64,000 nt of DNA from G965197715 sp965247615 (GTDB lineage: Bacteria; Chloroflexota; Dehalococcoidia; Lucifugimonadales; UBA1127): assembly GCA_965247615.1 (NCBI GenBank), contig OZ252022.1, positions 1,426,001 through 1,490,000 on the forward strand, in the 5' to 3' direction. Positions 43,977-52,235 of this stretch are shown here, piece after piece. Both the position numbers and the translations under genes were made by a program. The notes beneath the pieces are model-generated. The model was not told the DNA's origin and did no database searches. It saw nothing but the letters and a program-made list of their open reading frames with translations. The first letter of the stretch is position 1, and each line of letters starts with the position of its first letter.

Positions 43977-44654
43977 ATGGAAGATAAGTCGCGGGTAGTT
44001 CAGTGTCCATATTGTGAGAAGGTCCTCTTATACAAACTGGTCAGAGTGAAATGTCCTTATTGCGATAAGACCATGGTGTTTTCCCTGCCGGAGTATGAGT
44101 TTTACGATGGAGTAGTCGGTTGCGAACATTGCCACAGGAAGAGCCGTCTGCAAATAGGGGGCTACTACCAACATTACCTAGGCAAAGCGATCGCTATGAG
44201 CAAACCCGTCTGGGAGAATGGTCGTTTACGAATCCAGGGTGGCCGACTTCTCTCAATCGAACCTGAAGTCTCTGGTGAGCTCACTTTGAGTGCCTCAGAC
44301 AAGATACCTGATGGACCGCGACAGGATTTGCAATCAGCGGTCAGATGCTTGGAAATCAGAGAATATCTGGCGACTGCAATGCTGTGTCGTCGTTGCATAC
44401 AATCGGCTCTGAAGCTCAAAGGAATACCCGAAGACACACCTGCCAAGATGATCAACACAGCACGCCAGCAGAATATGCTTTCGGAGTTGGCGAGAAAACA
44501 ATCTGATGCGGTTACCTTCATGGGCAACAAAGCTGCCCACCCGCATACAGACCCTTTATTGGATCTTAGGGAGCCCGATGTAAGGCAAGGGTTGCAGATG
44601 GTTAGGCGTATACTCTTGGAGTTATTTGACCCGGACCAATTGGATGTTTTCTGA
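43977..44654 (+). CDS. Zinc-ribbon/DUF4145-like protein
   Basis: Encodes 225 residues, from an AT-richer stretch than its surroundings. The N-terminus has three Cys pairs (CPYC, CPYC, CEHC) in the first 52 residues, i.e. zinc ribbons. The C-terminal half (EIREYLATAMLCRRCIQSAL, FMGNKAAHPHTD) has the helical DUF4145 pattern found in restriction-associated and defence proteins. Start ATG at 43977 without a strong ribosome site. Intact; probably horizontally acquired. The exact function is unknown. Confidence 0.7.
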   Translation: MEDKSRVVQCPYCEKVLLYKLVRVKCPYCDKTMVFSLPEYEFYDGVVGCEHCHRKSRLQIGGYYQHYLGKAIAMSKPVWENGRLRIQGGRLLSIEPEVSGELTLSASDKIPDGPRQDLQSAVRCLEIREYLATAMLCRRCIQSALKLKGIPEDTPAKMINTARQQNMLSELARKQSDAVTFMGNKAAHPHTDPLLDLREPDVRQGLQMVRRILLELFDPDQLDVF

Positions 44655-44807
44655 TGTATGCGATCGAACCGACAATTGCCAGGTGGTGTGGGCCTTGGTG
44701 GAATGGCGGCAAACCGTGTAGCTGGGGGGCGCTCGCCGCGACTTCATCGAATGGCACGCGTGGTAGAAGCTGCTGAGCTGGTCGTTGACGCCGAATAGGC
44801 CAACGCA

Positions 44808-45255
44808 GTGGCCGTTTACGAACCGAGCAACTAGCGGAGGCCAACGCGGCGGTCCGGCGGCTCGGTCAGCTCTTCAAGGAGCTTCCGGGCACTATCACGC
44901 GGGTACTGGAAGCCGCCAGCGGAAGCGCGACCCGACTTTCGAGCGATCGACTGCAGGGTCTCGGAGAGATAGTGCAGAAGGCTGACGATGCCGGAGTCTT
45001 ACAGGTCCGACTGCTCCTAACCCCGACCGACCTCCTGATAACCCACGACGGCAGACCTGTCCACCTTCACCAAGCGCTAGGATTTGCGACACCTCGGATC
45101 AGCACCAAGGGGGACGATGCCACCACAATTGGACGGTTCGGAATCGGGCTCATGACCCTCCGCTCTCTTTCGGCGACGATGGAAGTCCACTGTCCTCCAT
45201 ACTACGTGCAGATCAGTGAGCCCACAATCTCGCCCCTCCACCGGCCCAATCTGCC
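44808..45255 (+). pseudogene. GHKL-type ATPase (sacsin/HSP90-like N-domain) remnant
   Basis: A GTG at 44808 starts MAVYE, then the frame shifts near 44822 into RTEQLAEANAAVRRLGQLFK. The ATPase part has EIVQKADDAG where the family has QNADDAG (Mg-binding Asn replaced by Lys), LLITHDGRPVHLHQALGFAT and DDATTIGRFGIGLMT. Similarity ends about 45255, where an unrelated C-terminal end in another frame (VEVTSERWAAAQEIKRRMLD) follows. Frameshift, lost key residue and deletion all argue for a pseudogene. Confidence 0.75.
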
Positions 45256-45329
45256 GGCGGAGAGAAGGTGGAGGTCACTTCGGAGAGGTGGGCTGCTGCA
45301 CAGGAGATTAAGAGGAGGATGTTGGACTA

Positions 45330-45821
45330 ATGCCGAACGGAGGCTCCGACTGCTGCGGCACCTGCTGGTTCAACCGCTCTAACGGCGGCGAACGCGGGTC
45401 CGTCAACTTCAACCGTGAGATCCCAAGCTACTGCGAGATCCGCAGTCTCGCCATCCCGAATCCCTTCCACACCTACTGCGCCAACCACCCGCACCACCGT
45501 CCGGACCGCGACCCCATACCCATCGGGCCAGTGTACGTTCATGGCGGCTCGGATGGTCGAGAGTTCTGGCAGCCGTCCCCAGACACCGAAGATGTCCGGC
45601 AGCACCTGTTGGATATCGTGAGGGCGCCAGAGGGGCACACCGATGGCTATCCCTTCTTCTCATCGCCTCCGCACATAAAGGCGATTGAGCAGTTGGTGGA
45701 ATTTGGCGACGAGCGGGTGGTCGAGGCCTTGGAGGATCTCGCCCAGCGGGACGAAATGAAAGAGGCTCGTGCAGACCTCCTGGAGTTGATCAAGACCGTG
45801 CGTGAAAGACTGACCCTGTGA
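45330..45821 (+). CDS. Conserved-looking hypothetical protein with Cys-rich N-terminus
   Basis: Encodes 163 residues. The first 50 contain five Cys (SDCCGTCWFN, YCEIRSL, YCANHPHH), suggestive of a metal site. The C-terminal third (IKAIEQLVEFGDERVVEALE DLAQRDEM) looks like a HEAT-type helical repeat. Its ATG overlaps the stop of a preceding partial frame as TAATG, and GAGGAGG lies 13 bases upstream, so it was translationally coupled to a gene now mostly deleted. No family recognised. Confidence 0.6.
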   Translation: MPNGGSDCCGTCWFNRSNGGERGSVNFNREIPSYCEIRSLAIPNPFHTYCANHPHHRPDRDPIPIGPVYVHGGSDGREFWQPSPDTEDVRQHLLDIVRAPEGHTDGYPFFSSPPHIKAIEQLVEFGDERVVEALEDLAQRDEMKEARADLLELIKTVRERLTL

Positions 45822-45879
45822 CAGAAGTGCGATAGCCTTCACTCTGGACGCCTAAGCCGACACCCCCGCCTGTGGAAGG

Positions 45880-45988
45880 GGTTGGGCGCTGAGGCGGGGC
45901 TGTCAGCGTCGGCGAGTCAGTGACGTTGAGGGTCACGGTGATGGTGTCGTCCGTTGCGGTGTCTGCAGCGCCGCCGGCATCGTTCATG
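45880..45988 (-). pseudogene. Cadherin-like repeat fragment
   Basis: Leftward frame NDAGGAADTATDDTITVTLN followed by VTDSP: the end of a cadherin/VCBS-type beta repeat as found in large surface proteins. It is cut at its upstream side by RNA-like element copy B. Confidence 0.55.
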
Positions 45989-45990
45989 CC

Positions 45991-46104
45991 TGTTGGGCAA
46001 TAGCGACGAAACCCTACGGTATTCCTGGGTAGTAGACCTGAGTTCTGTGGAAGGCAACAGCACCTAAGGGCCCACCCTCGTGGTTCGAGTCTCTGTGAGT
46101 GGGC
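45991..46104 (+). ncRNA. Candidate structured RNA element, copy B (complete)
   Basis: Shares TGTTGGGCAATAGCGACGAA with copy A, then CTACGGTATTCC, TGGGTAGTAGACCTGAG, hairpin CTGT-GGAAGGCA-ACAG (46045-46060), CACCTAA, and a final arm GCCCAC...GTGGGC enclosing GGTTCGAG. No open reading frame is conserved among copies. Confidence 0.55.
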
Positions 46105-46290
46105 ACTTGTTGAATTAGGATTCGTGAGTTCCCGTTCTGTCTCCGCCGAAATCACGGGCGGGAGAAGCTCGGGTCATCCGTTTCGCCGGCGCTTCCCGTA
46201 TGCCCGCAGGCCAAACGCGGCCAGCCCGACCAGCCGCACTTGGTCCTAGCCACCGAGGTGTTCCCACTCTTGATCTCTCGGGTCTCACAG

Positions 46291-46316
46291 TGTCCGATTT
46301 TTGCTGGTTGCCAACA
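46291..46316 (-). repeat. 26-bp IS terminal sequence (solo)
   Basis: Read leftward it begins TGTTGGCAACCAGC and ends ATCGGACA. It differs at a few positions from the IS end at 47800-47825; the next 25 bases are also similar. It truncates the FAD-oxidase fragment on its right. Confidence 0.7.
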
Positions 46317-46633
46317 AATCTGGACCACCACGGTCAGGTCCGAGAGTTTGTATTCCAGGACCCGGTTGAGCCTCGACGTTCCGATAACAGGTCGCACCCC
46401 CGAGCCCTGTTTCCCAGCTCCATCGCCGTGCCTCCACCCCACGGCGCCACTGCCTTGCTGTCCCAGTCCGCCGCCGAGAGCAAGTGACTCACTTCCTCGA
46501 TGGTGTTTGAGAAGACCGCGGCCCCGGGTTCGATGCCGTCGACGGCAAACCTACTGAGGCTCGGCCCGTGAGTAATCTCACGGTTGCGAGGGATCCGATC
46601 GATCTCCCATTGTAGGGAGTGAGGGATGGCCAT
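46317..46633 (-). pseudogene. FAD-binding oxidoreductase (GlcE-like) N-terminal fragment
   Basis: From MAIPHSLQWEIDRIP to VDGIEPGAAVFSNTIEEVSH and AVAPWGGGTAMELGN, the FAD-binding PP-loop of the glycolate-oxidase type. A frameshift near 46390 moves similarity to TSRLNRVLEYKLSDLTVVVQ. The IS end at 46316 cuts off the rest. Confidence 0.75.
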
Positions 46634-46664
46634 GATGTTATACGGAAGCTTGGCGGACTCCGGG

Positions 46665-47579
46665 CTAGGAGCCGGACAGCCACTCCCTGAGTGCCCGGAT
46701 GTGGTCGGGTCTCGTGCCGCAGCACCCTCCAATTATCCGCGCCCCCTGCTCACTCCACCCCTTGGCGTATTCCAGGTACTGCTGTGGGTCCAGGGCATTT
46801 GCCTTGGGGGTTGGGCCGCCGTGGCCGGGGAAATGGGCGTAGGCGCCGAAGGTTCCCGACCAATTCTTCTTGACTATCTCCAGCCCGGGCCCCGTGTCGT
46901 CCACCGGCGTGTGCATTATGAATACCGATGCGATGTCCTTGTCCTTGATGGCGTCCATGGCGTCTTGAAGGGTCTCGCTTCCATGCCTGTCCTGGATGCC
47001 CAGGTAAAGCCCGTCTCCATCCCGGACCAGGGAGAGCCCGACCCACACCGGGAGACGCAACTCCGCTGCCGCTTCTATCACCGCCAGCGTGTCTGATATC
47101 CGGACCAACATCTCGCCCACCGCCACGTCCGGGCCGCCTTTGGCCAGCTCTCCCAGCTGCTCCCGGTAGATCTCTAGAGCTTTCTCATAGGGCACCGGAA
47201 CTTCCGCGTGTTCCTTGGGAGCCATCGTAGATACGGAGGCCGCAATGACCACCGAGTCCACTGTCCCGGCGTTTCTCCTTGCCTGTACCGCCGCTTCGAT
47301 TCCCAGCTTGTTGGCCTCGGCTACCTTATGCTCGAGGCCGCCCTCTTCCAGCATGTCACGCCCTGTGCCAAAGGTGTTTGTGATGATAATCTCGGCGCCC
47401 GCTTCTATGTATTCCTGATGAATATCCCTCACCAACTCGGGATGGGATAGCATCGGACCGCCCGACCACGTGGTGGGGCTTGCCAGCCCCCGCCTCTCGA
47501 ACTCCGAGCCCATACCCCCGTCCATCAAGATTGTCTCCCCCGCTGCCAGGCGGCCCTGCAATTTCTCGAAGTTGCTCAT
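46665..47579 (-). CDS. Homocysteine S-methyltransferase family protein
   Basis: A 304-residue TIM-barrel protein starting with AGGAGAG upstream. It opens ETILMDGGMGSEFERRG and has ITNTFGTGRDMLEEGG. The C-terminal zinc motif GGCCGTRPDHI is intact. The first zinc Cys, normally in a G(V/I)NC motif, is replaced: the matching segment is SVFIMHTPVDDTG, with His in that place. The family moves methyl groups from S-methylmethionine, AdoMet or betaines to homocysteine. With a changed ligand set, activity is uncertain. Confidence 0.85.
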   Translation of the reverse strand: MSNFEKLQGRLAAGETILMDGGMGSEFERRGLASPTTWSGGPMLSHPELVRDIHQEYIEAGAEIIITNTFGTGRDMLEEGGLEHKVAEANKLGIEAAVQARRNAGTVDSVVIAASVSTMAPKEHAEVPVPYEKALEIYREQLGELAKGGPDVAVGEMLVRISDTLAVIEAAAELRLPVWVGLSLVRDGDGLYLGIQDRHGSETLQDAMDAIKDKDIASVFIMHTPVDDTGPGLEIVKKNWSGTFGAYAHFPGHGGPTPKANALDPQQYLEYAKGWSEQGARIIGGCCGTRPDHIRALREWLSGS

Positions 47580-47799
47580 ATTTCTCTCCTGGTGAAATCC
47601 GAATTTGCCGTTCCATCCGGGCGCTAGACATACATCCCAGAGGCTTGGGGCACGGGCTTATGTGATTCCGACTCCCGATGCGGCTGAGCCTCGTCAGGAA
47701 AGATCTTGCCGGGGCTGAAGCCTGTATCGGGGCAGAAGGCCGCCCGCAGCCGCTTCGTCGCAGCCATGTCCTGCTCGGTGAAGGCCCAGTGCATGTACA

Positions 47800-48110
47800 T
47801 GTTGGCAACCAGCAAAAGTGGGACACTCTGAGAGCCGATAGATCAGGGGTCGGCTGGGGGTCTCGAAAGCTCCCTGCGGGCCCTGTTGTGGCGTCTTCGC
47901 CGCTCAATTGTCTGAGCGTGCACCTCCTCCTGCGTCGTAGGATCTCCTGCCGCCTTCCTCTGAGCACGTCGGAGGGCGTCGCGTTGCCCAGGGCCTTGTG
48001 ATAGCGCCGGTAGTTGTAGTAGCTGACGAAGGCCACGATGGCCGCCTCCAGGTCTGAAGGCATCTCATGGCGCTCACGCAGGGCGCGTGCCCTCGCCACG
48101 CGGTCATCCC
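47800..48110 (-). mobile_element. IS3/IS481-type element remnant
   Basis: A 26-bp end (47800-47825, TGTTGGCAACCAGC...GGGACA) closes a fragment coding leftward for the transposase C-terminus, FVSYYNYRRYHKALGNATPS then DVLRGRRQEILRRR. The catalytic core and the other end are missing; the fragment starts right at the end of the CoA-lyase gene. Confidence 0.75.
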
Positions 48111-48994
48111 CGCGAGGCGATTGCTTCGTGGCGCGTGAGGAGGTGCCGGGCGCGCCGCACCACCGGCTCGTCGATCATCTTGCCGTCGACCTGGAAGGAG
48201 CCGCGGCCGGTCTTCTCCGCCTCGGCGTTCGCCTCGATGATGCGTCTGGCGAGGGCGATTTCCTCCTCGCCCGGACTGAACGCTCCGTTGAGCACGGGCA
48301 CGACGCTCGGGTGGATGCACGATGCGCCCTCCAGTCCGAACCGCCTCGCCTTGAGCGCCATCTCCCGCACGGCGTCCAGGTCCTGGTAGTCAGCGACGGT
48401 GCCGAAGATGCCCAGCGCCATCACCCCCGCCGCCTTCGCCGCGTACACGGACTGGGTCTTCGGGTAGAGCAGGGTCTCGGCGTCCGGCTGCATCCCAAGC
48501 GACGATGCCAGGTCCTCCGCGCCGATGGTGATGGCTGCGATGCGCGGGCTCGCTTTCGCGATTTCACCTATTTGGAAGAAGGCCTCCGGCGTCTCAACCA
48601 TTGCCAGGAACGCTGTCGCGCCAACCGCCATCCCGCGCTCCGCTTCCAGCTCCGACACCATCTCGTCGAGCAGCCTGACGTGGTCCGGACCGGCGACTTT
48701 CGGCAGCGCGAGGGCTTTGACCGCAGGGGATACGCTGGCTTCGATGTCCCGCACGGCTAGCCGCAGGGGCTGATTGACGCGCACCAGAACGTCCGCGCCC
48801 GCCTGGCCGACGCGCTCCGCCGCCGCCTGCACGCCCGCCCGCGCCGACGCCTTCTCCGCGAGCGGAACCGAGTCCTCCAGGTCAAGGATGATGCCGTCGG
48901 CGCCTCGCTCGTGGGCCTTGGCGAGGTAGCGTTCGATGTTAGCCGGCACATACAGCAGCGACCGCCACACCGGGAGCTTTCGTTCGTCGGTCAT
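48104..48994 (-). CDS. HpcH/HpaI (CitE-like) CoA ester lyase
   Basis: A 296-residue TIM-barrel lyase. RSLLYVPANIERYLAKAHER, DGIILDLEDSVPLAEKASAR, AMVETPEAFF and ITIGAEDLASSLGM are signatures of the CitE/malyl-CoA lyase group. It cleaves or forms a 3-hydroxyacyl-CoA such as malyl-, citramalyl- or beta-methylmalyl-CoA. Its ATG overlaps the stop of the CoA-transferase gene (ATGA), so the two act together: CoA transfer to a dicarboxylic acid, then lyase cleavage. Confidence 0.9.
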   Translation of the reverse strand: MTDERKLPVWRSLLYVPANIERYLAKAHERGADGIILDLEDSVPLAEKASARAGVQAAAERVGQAGADVLVRVNQPLRLAVRDIEASVSPAVKALALPKVAGPDHVRLLDEMVSELEAERGMAVGATAFLAMVETPEAFFQIGEIAKASPRIAAITIGAEDLASSLGMQPDAETLLYPKTQSVYAAKAAGVMALGIFGTVADYQDLDAVREMALKARRFGLEGASCIHPSVVPVLNGAFSPGEEEIALARRIIEANAEAEKTGRGSFQVDGKMIDEPVVRRARHLLTRHEAIASRG

Positions 48995-50211
48995 CCAATC
49001 ACACCTCGCGCTCGCAGATTGGCCAACTCTTCGGCGGAGACGCCCGCGTCGCCCAGAATTTCGTCGTTGTGCTGCCCCAGCTTGGGCGCGGCGTAGCGGA
49101 AGGTCCCCGGCGTCCGCGAGAGCCGGGGCACGATGTTGTGCGCCGGGACTGTCCCCACGTCATCGTCCGGCAGGTCGACCACCACCTCGCGTTCAATGAC
49201 GTGGGGATCGTCGAGGAACTGGGCGATGTCATAAATGGGCCCGGCGGTCACGCCCGCGCCGTTGAGCTCGGCGAGCGCGTCGTCTAGTCTGCGCTCGGCC
49301 ATCCAGTTCCCAATGATGGCGTCGACCTCATCCCGGTGCCGCACTCGCTGGGCGTTGTTCCGGAAGCGGGGGTCGCCGATTGCGTCTTCCCTGCCGACTA
49401 CTCGGAACACGCGTTCCGCCATCGACTGGATGGACGCCGACAGGGCCACCCACTTGCCGTCCTTCGTGGCGTAGACGTTTCTGGGGGACGCCGTGTTCGA
49501 GGCGCTGCCCACACGTTGCTTTATGCTACCGTCGATCCGGTAGCCGGCCGCGTCGGCGCCTAGGATGGAGAAGACCGGTTCGAGGAGCGAGAGGTCGATC
49601 ACCTGCCCCGCGCCGCCCTTCACCTCGCGCTCGCGCAGCGCGATCAGCACGGCCATCGCGCCGTACAGGCCCGCCGCCATGTCCGCCAGCGCCATCGGCG
49701 GCAGGACGGGCTCGCGGTCTGGGAAGCCGTTCCGGTCCGCGAACCCGGACATGGCCTCCACCAGCGTGCCGAACCCCGGCCGCTCCCGGTATGGCCCAGT
49801 CTGGCCGAACCCTGAAACGCGCACGACGACCAGGCCGGGGTTGTCCGCGTGCAGGTCCTCCGGCGCCAGCCCCATCTCCTCCAACCGGCCGGGGATGAAG
49901 TTCTCGACGAGCACGTCTGCGTCCCTGGCCAGCCGCCGCACGAGCAACCGCCCGTCGGCCTCCCGCAGATTGACCGACACACTCTTCTTGTTCCGGCAGT
50001 ACGTCTTCCAGTGCGTCTGGACGGCGCTGTCGCCCCAAGCTCGCAGCGGGTCGCCGTTCGGCAGCGGCTCGATCTTGACAACCTCCGCGCCGAAGTCCCC
50101 GAGCTGGAGGGTCAGCATGTTCCCGGCCACAAGCCGCGACATGTCGAGCACTCGCAGACCGTCCAGCGGCCCGCGGTCGTCGGGATCGAACTGCCTGGCG
50201 TGAATCCCCAT
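48991..50211 (-). CDS. CaiB/BaiF family (class III) CoA-transferase
   Basis: A 406-residue enzyme: GPLDGLRVLDMSRLVAGNML, LGDFGAEVVKIEPLPNGDPL, NKKSVSVNL and DADVLVENFIPGRLEEMG follow the family order, with catalytic Asp expected in the ENF(x)PG-proximal region. It transfers CoA between carboxylic acids. Start at 50211 has GGAGGA just upstream. It is first in a two-gene operon with the CoA lyase; succinyl-CoA:dicarboxylate transfer is a reasonable guess. Confidence 0.9.
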   Translation of the reverse strand: MGIHARQFDPDDRGPLDGLRVLDMSRLVAGNMLTLQLGDFGAEVVKIEPLPNGDPLRAWGDSAVQTHWKTYCRNKKSVSVNLREADGRLLVRRLARDADVLVENFIPGRLEEMGLAPEDLHADNPGLVVVRVSGFGQTGPYRERPGFGTLVEAMSGFADRNGFPDREPVLPPMALADMAAGLYGAMAVLIALREREVKGGAGQVIDLSLLEPVFSILGADAAGYRIDGSIKQRVGSASNTASPRNVYATKDGKWVALSASIQSMAERVFRVVGREDAIGDPRFRNNAQRVRHRDEVDAIIGNWMAERRLDDALAELNGAGVTAGPIYDIAQFLDDPHVIEREVVVDLPDDDVGTVPAHNIVPRLSRTPGTFRYAAPKLGQHNDEILGDAGVSAEELANLRARGVIG

Positions 50212-50262
50212 TCCTCCGAAACTCCTCTCCCTGCGATTCTACTGCTCCGCTGTGGGCGGAGG

Positions 50263-51133
50263 GCTGGTTCAGTCTACCATCAAGTTTGGTGCGCCTCTTC
50301 AATAGGGAATAACGGGCACGGTGCCGAGCCTCACACTTGACGACCATCAGTGACCTGAGCGGACACAGCAAGGCCCAGTAGGACTCGATCCCATTCGTGT
50401 CCATCTGTCCGTGGACATACTCCCTGGAGTTGTGCTTCACCACCTCATAGGACCGGGGCAGACCATTGTAGGTCGCTGCTTCGTCGGTGTAGATCATCGT
50501 CCCCGGCTCGGTGTGCTAGCGGACGAAACCTTGGAGCGTCGGCGCGTCTGTGGACTCCACCGCCTGAGCCTTTACCCGGTTTGTTTCCCCTTCCTTGGTC
50601 CCGATCACGGCTGCCTTGCCCACTGGCCCACGTCCAGCCCTCAGCTTCTTGCTTGCGTGCTTGTTCAGCTCCTTGCCCCTGATGTAGGTCTCGTCCACCT
50701 CCACGGGGCCAGCGAACCTCCCCTCATGCGTTGCCAAGATCTCCCGGATGCGGTGCGTCATGTGCCAAGCGGACTTCTGGGTGATCCCCAGGTCACGGTG
50801 GAGTTGCATGCTGCTGACGCCCTTTAGGCCCGTCGTGTACAGGTAGAAGGCGATGGCCCACTTGTGCAGAGGGATGTTCGAGATCTGGAGGACGGTCCCG
50901 ACTTTGACGGAGAAGTGCTTGCCGCAGTCGCGGCACCGAAACGGCATGGGCTTGCGGCTGGGGACGGCTTGGACGTTCAGGCTCCCGCACCGCAGGTACG
51001 CTACTCCGTTGGGCCAACGCTGCTGAACGAACCACGCCTCCGCCTTCTCCTCGGTGTCGAACCGCCGAATGGCCTAAAGGAGACTGATTCCATCGCGGTA
51101 TGCCTTGCCCGGCCCAGCCTTGGAAGCGTTCAT
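50263..51133 (-). pseudogene. IS1595-family transposase, two in-frame amber codons
   Basis: One continuous frame from ATG at 51133 (MNASKAGPGKAYRDGISLL) is interrupted by TAG at 51074-51076 and by TAG at 50516-50518. Between them are a zinc ribbon (FRCRDCGKHFSVKVGTVLQI, with the preceding Cys pair damaged to YLRC) and VDETYIRGKELNKHAS. After the second stop come HTEPGTMIYTDEAATYNGLP and DTNGIESYWALL, the ISXO2-like catalytic region. In both places the family would have Glu (GAG to TAG). The terminal repeat, with CACCAAACTTGATGGTAGAC, lies near 50263-50291. Confidence 0.85.
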
Positions 51134-51295
51134 CTATCTGACCGCCTTACGTGCGCTTCATGGAATAACACTAGCGCACGTTGGGCCAGTTGTCAGTCCC
51201 TAACAGGATAGAGAGAGGTGCCTAAGTCCCTTTGGAAGCAAGCCGCAGCTGGCGATGGTGGATGGCGGCGACGTCGACAATAAGGGGTGAAGTGG

Positions 51296-51714
51296 TCACG
51301 GGCAGTCCGGGCGGGTCAGGATGCGTTCCATGAGCTCGTCGTCTTTCAGGACCTGTTCGAGCCGCTCTCGCCCCTCGTCGGTCCGGTAGTCCGGGAGCAC
51401 GTTCGTGCTCAGGCTGCCGTCCTTGTTCAGGTACAGGAGGGACTCTGATCTCAGGTGAGTCAGGATGATGGGCGCCACCCATGTGGCCGGAGGACCTGGC
51501 GGGCAGGGGATGTACCAGACATGGATGTCCCCGTCGACTACGGGGGTGTTATTGCCTGTGTCGATGGGCGTCTGGACTCGCCTCTCCTCGAGGGTGGGCG
51601 TGGGTGGTAGGGGGACGGTGTCCTAGTGGCGGTGTCTGCACAGGCGGCGGCTGCCAACAGTGAGAGGCTGGCCGCTAGCAGGATAGCTGTCGCAAGGCTG
51701 GTGTCCGAGTGCAT
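51296..51714 (-). pseudogene. Small lipoprotein, frameshifted
   Basis: The ATG at 51714 has GGAGGG upstream and starts a signal sequence (LATAILLAASLSLLAAAAC) with candidate lipid Cys25. This frame stops after about 59 residues, but the neighbouring frame continues DGDIHVWYIPCPPGPPATWV, SESLLYLNKDGSLSTNVLPD and LKDDELMERILTRPDCP. A single indel around 51560-51620 would give a lipoprotein of about 139 residues. Family unknown. Confidence 0.65.
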
Positions 51715-51980
51715 GGCGTCCCTCCAACTGGGGTCTGGTCGTCAGAGGTACTGACGCAAATTGTCGCCTATCGGTTCCTGGTGAGCAAACCTGGTGAGTC
51801 TGAGGTGGCGGCGCAGATGCCGGACGAGTCGGACGAGGACGCGATAGACGAGGGCGACCCGACAACGCGGCCGAGGCGGCAGCGGTGTCACCACGGTAAC
51901 GATAGACAGACGGAGGTGCTATCCCAGGAAGGCCAGACAGCAAATGGACCGCAGCGAGTAGCAAGCGAGGTGACCGCATG

Positions 51981-52235
51981 ATGGACTGGGAGACGTGTCC
52001 TGCTGTCGAACGCCACGCGGACAAGCTCAGGGGGGTATGGGTGTTCCGTGGAACGAGGGTGCCCGTAGCCGCTCTCTTCGAGAACCTCAAGGATGGCGCG
52101 TCGGTTGAGCAGTTCCTCGAGTGGATCCCAGGCGTCGATAGGCCGGCGGTCACAGCTATCCTGCCTTGCCCGCCTGTGCTATCGTGTGCCGCAAGAGGCC
52201 GGATAGGAGGTCACACATGCCAACCAAGCGATTGA
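51981..52235 (+). CDS. DUF433 (antitoxin-like) protein, altered C-terminus
   Basis: A small protein whose first 55 residues (CPAVERHADKLRGVWVFRGT, RVPVAALFENLKDGASVEQF) are a DUF433 winged-helix domain, usually paired with a PIN-like DUF5615 toxin. No such partner follows. After VTAILPC the sequence diverges from the expected helical end and is Cys/Gly-rich, suggesting a recent frameshift. An alternative start is one codon upstream (51978). Confidence 0.65.
   Translation: MDWETCPAVERHADKLRGVWVFRGTRVPVAALFENLKDGASVEQFLEWIPGVDRPAVTAILPCPPVLSCAARGRIGGHTCQPSD

Noticed and set aside
45991..46104. tRNA gene, because of the T-loop-like GGTTCGAG arm
   Set aside because: The acceptor-like strands GCCCAC and GTGGGC directly flank the arm, so no D arm or anticodon arm can be placed between them. 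Kept only as a candidate structured element.
50263..51133. Stop-codon reassignment (TAG as Glu)
   Set aside because: Several intact genes in the window end with TAG, and the transposase also has a damaged zinc site, so ordinary decay explains it.
51709..51981. Rightward 90-residue protein upstream of the DUF433 gene
   Set aside because: Low-complexity, no ribosome site, overlaps the start of the leftward lipoprotein gene; no family recognised.
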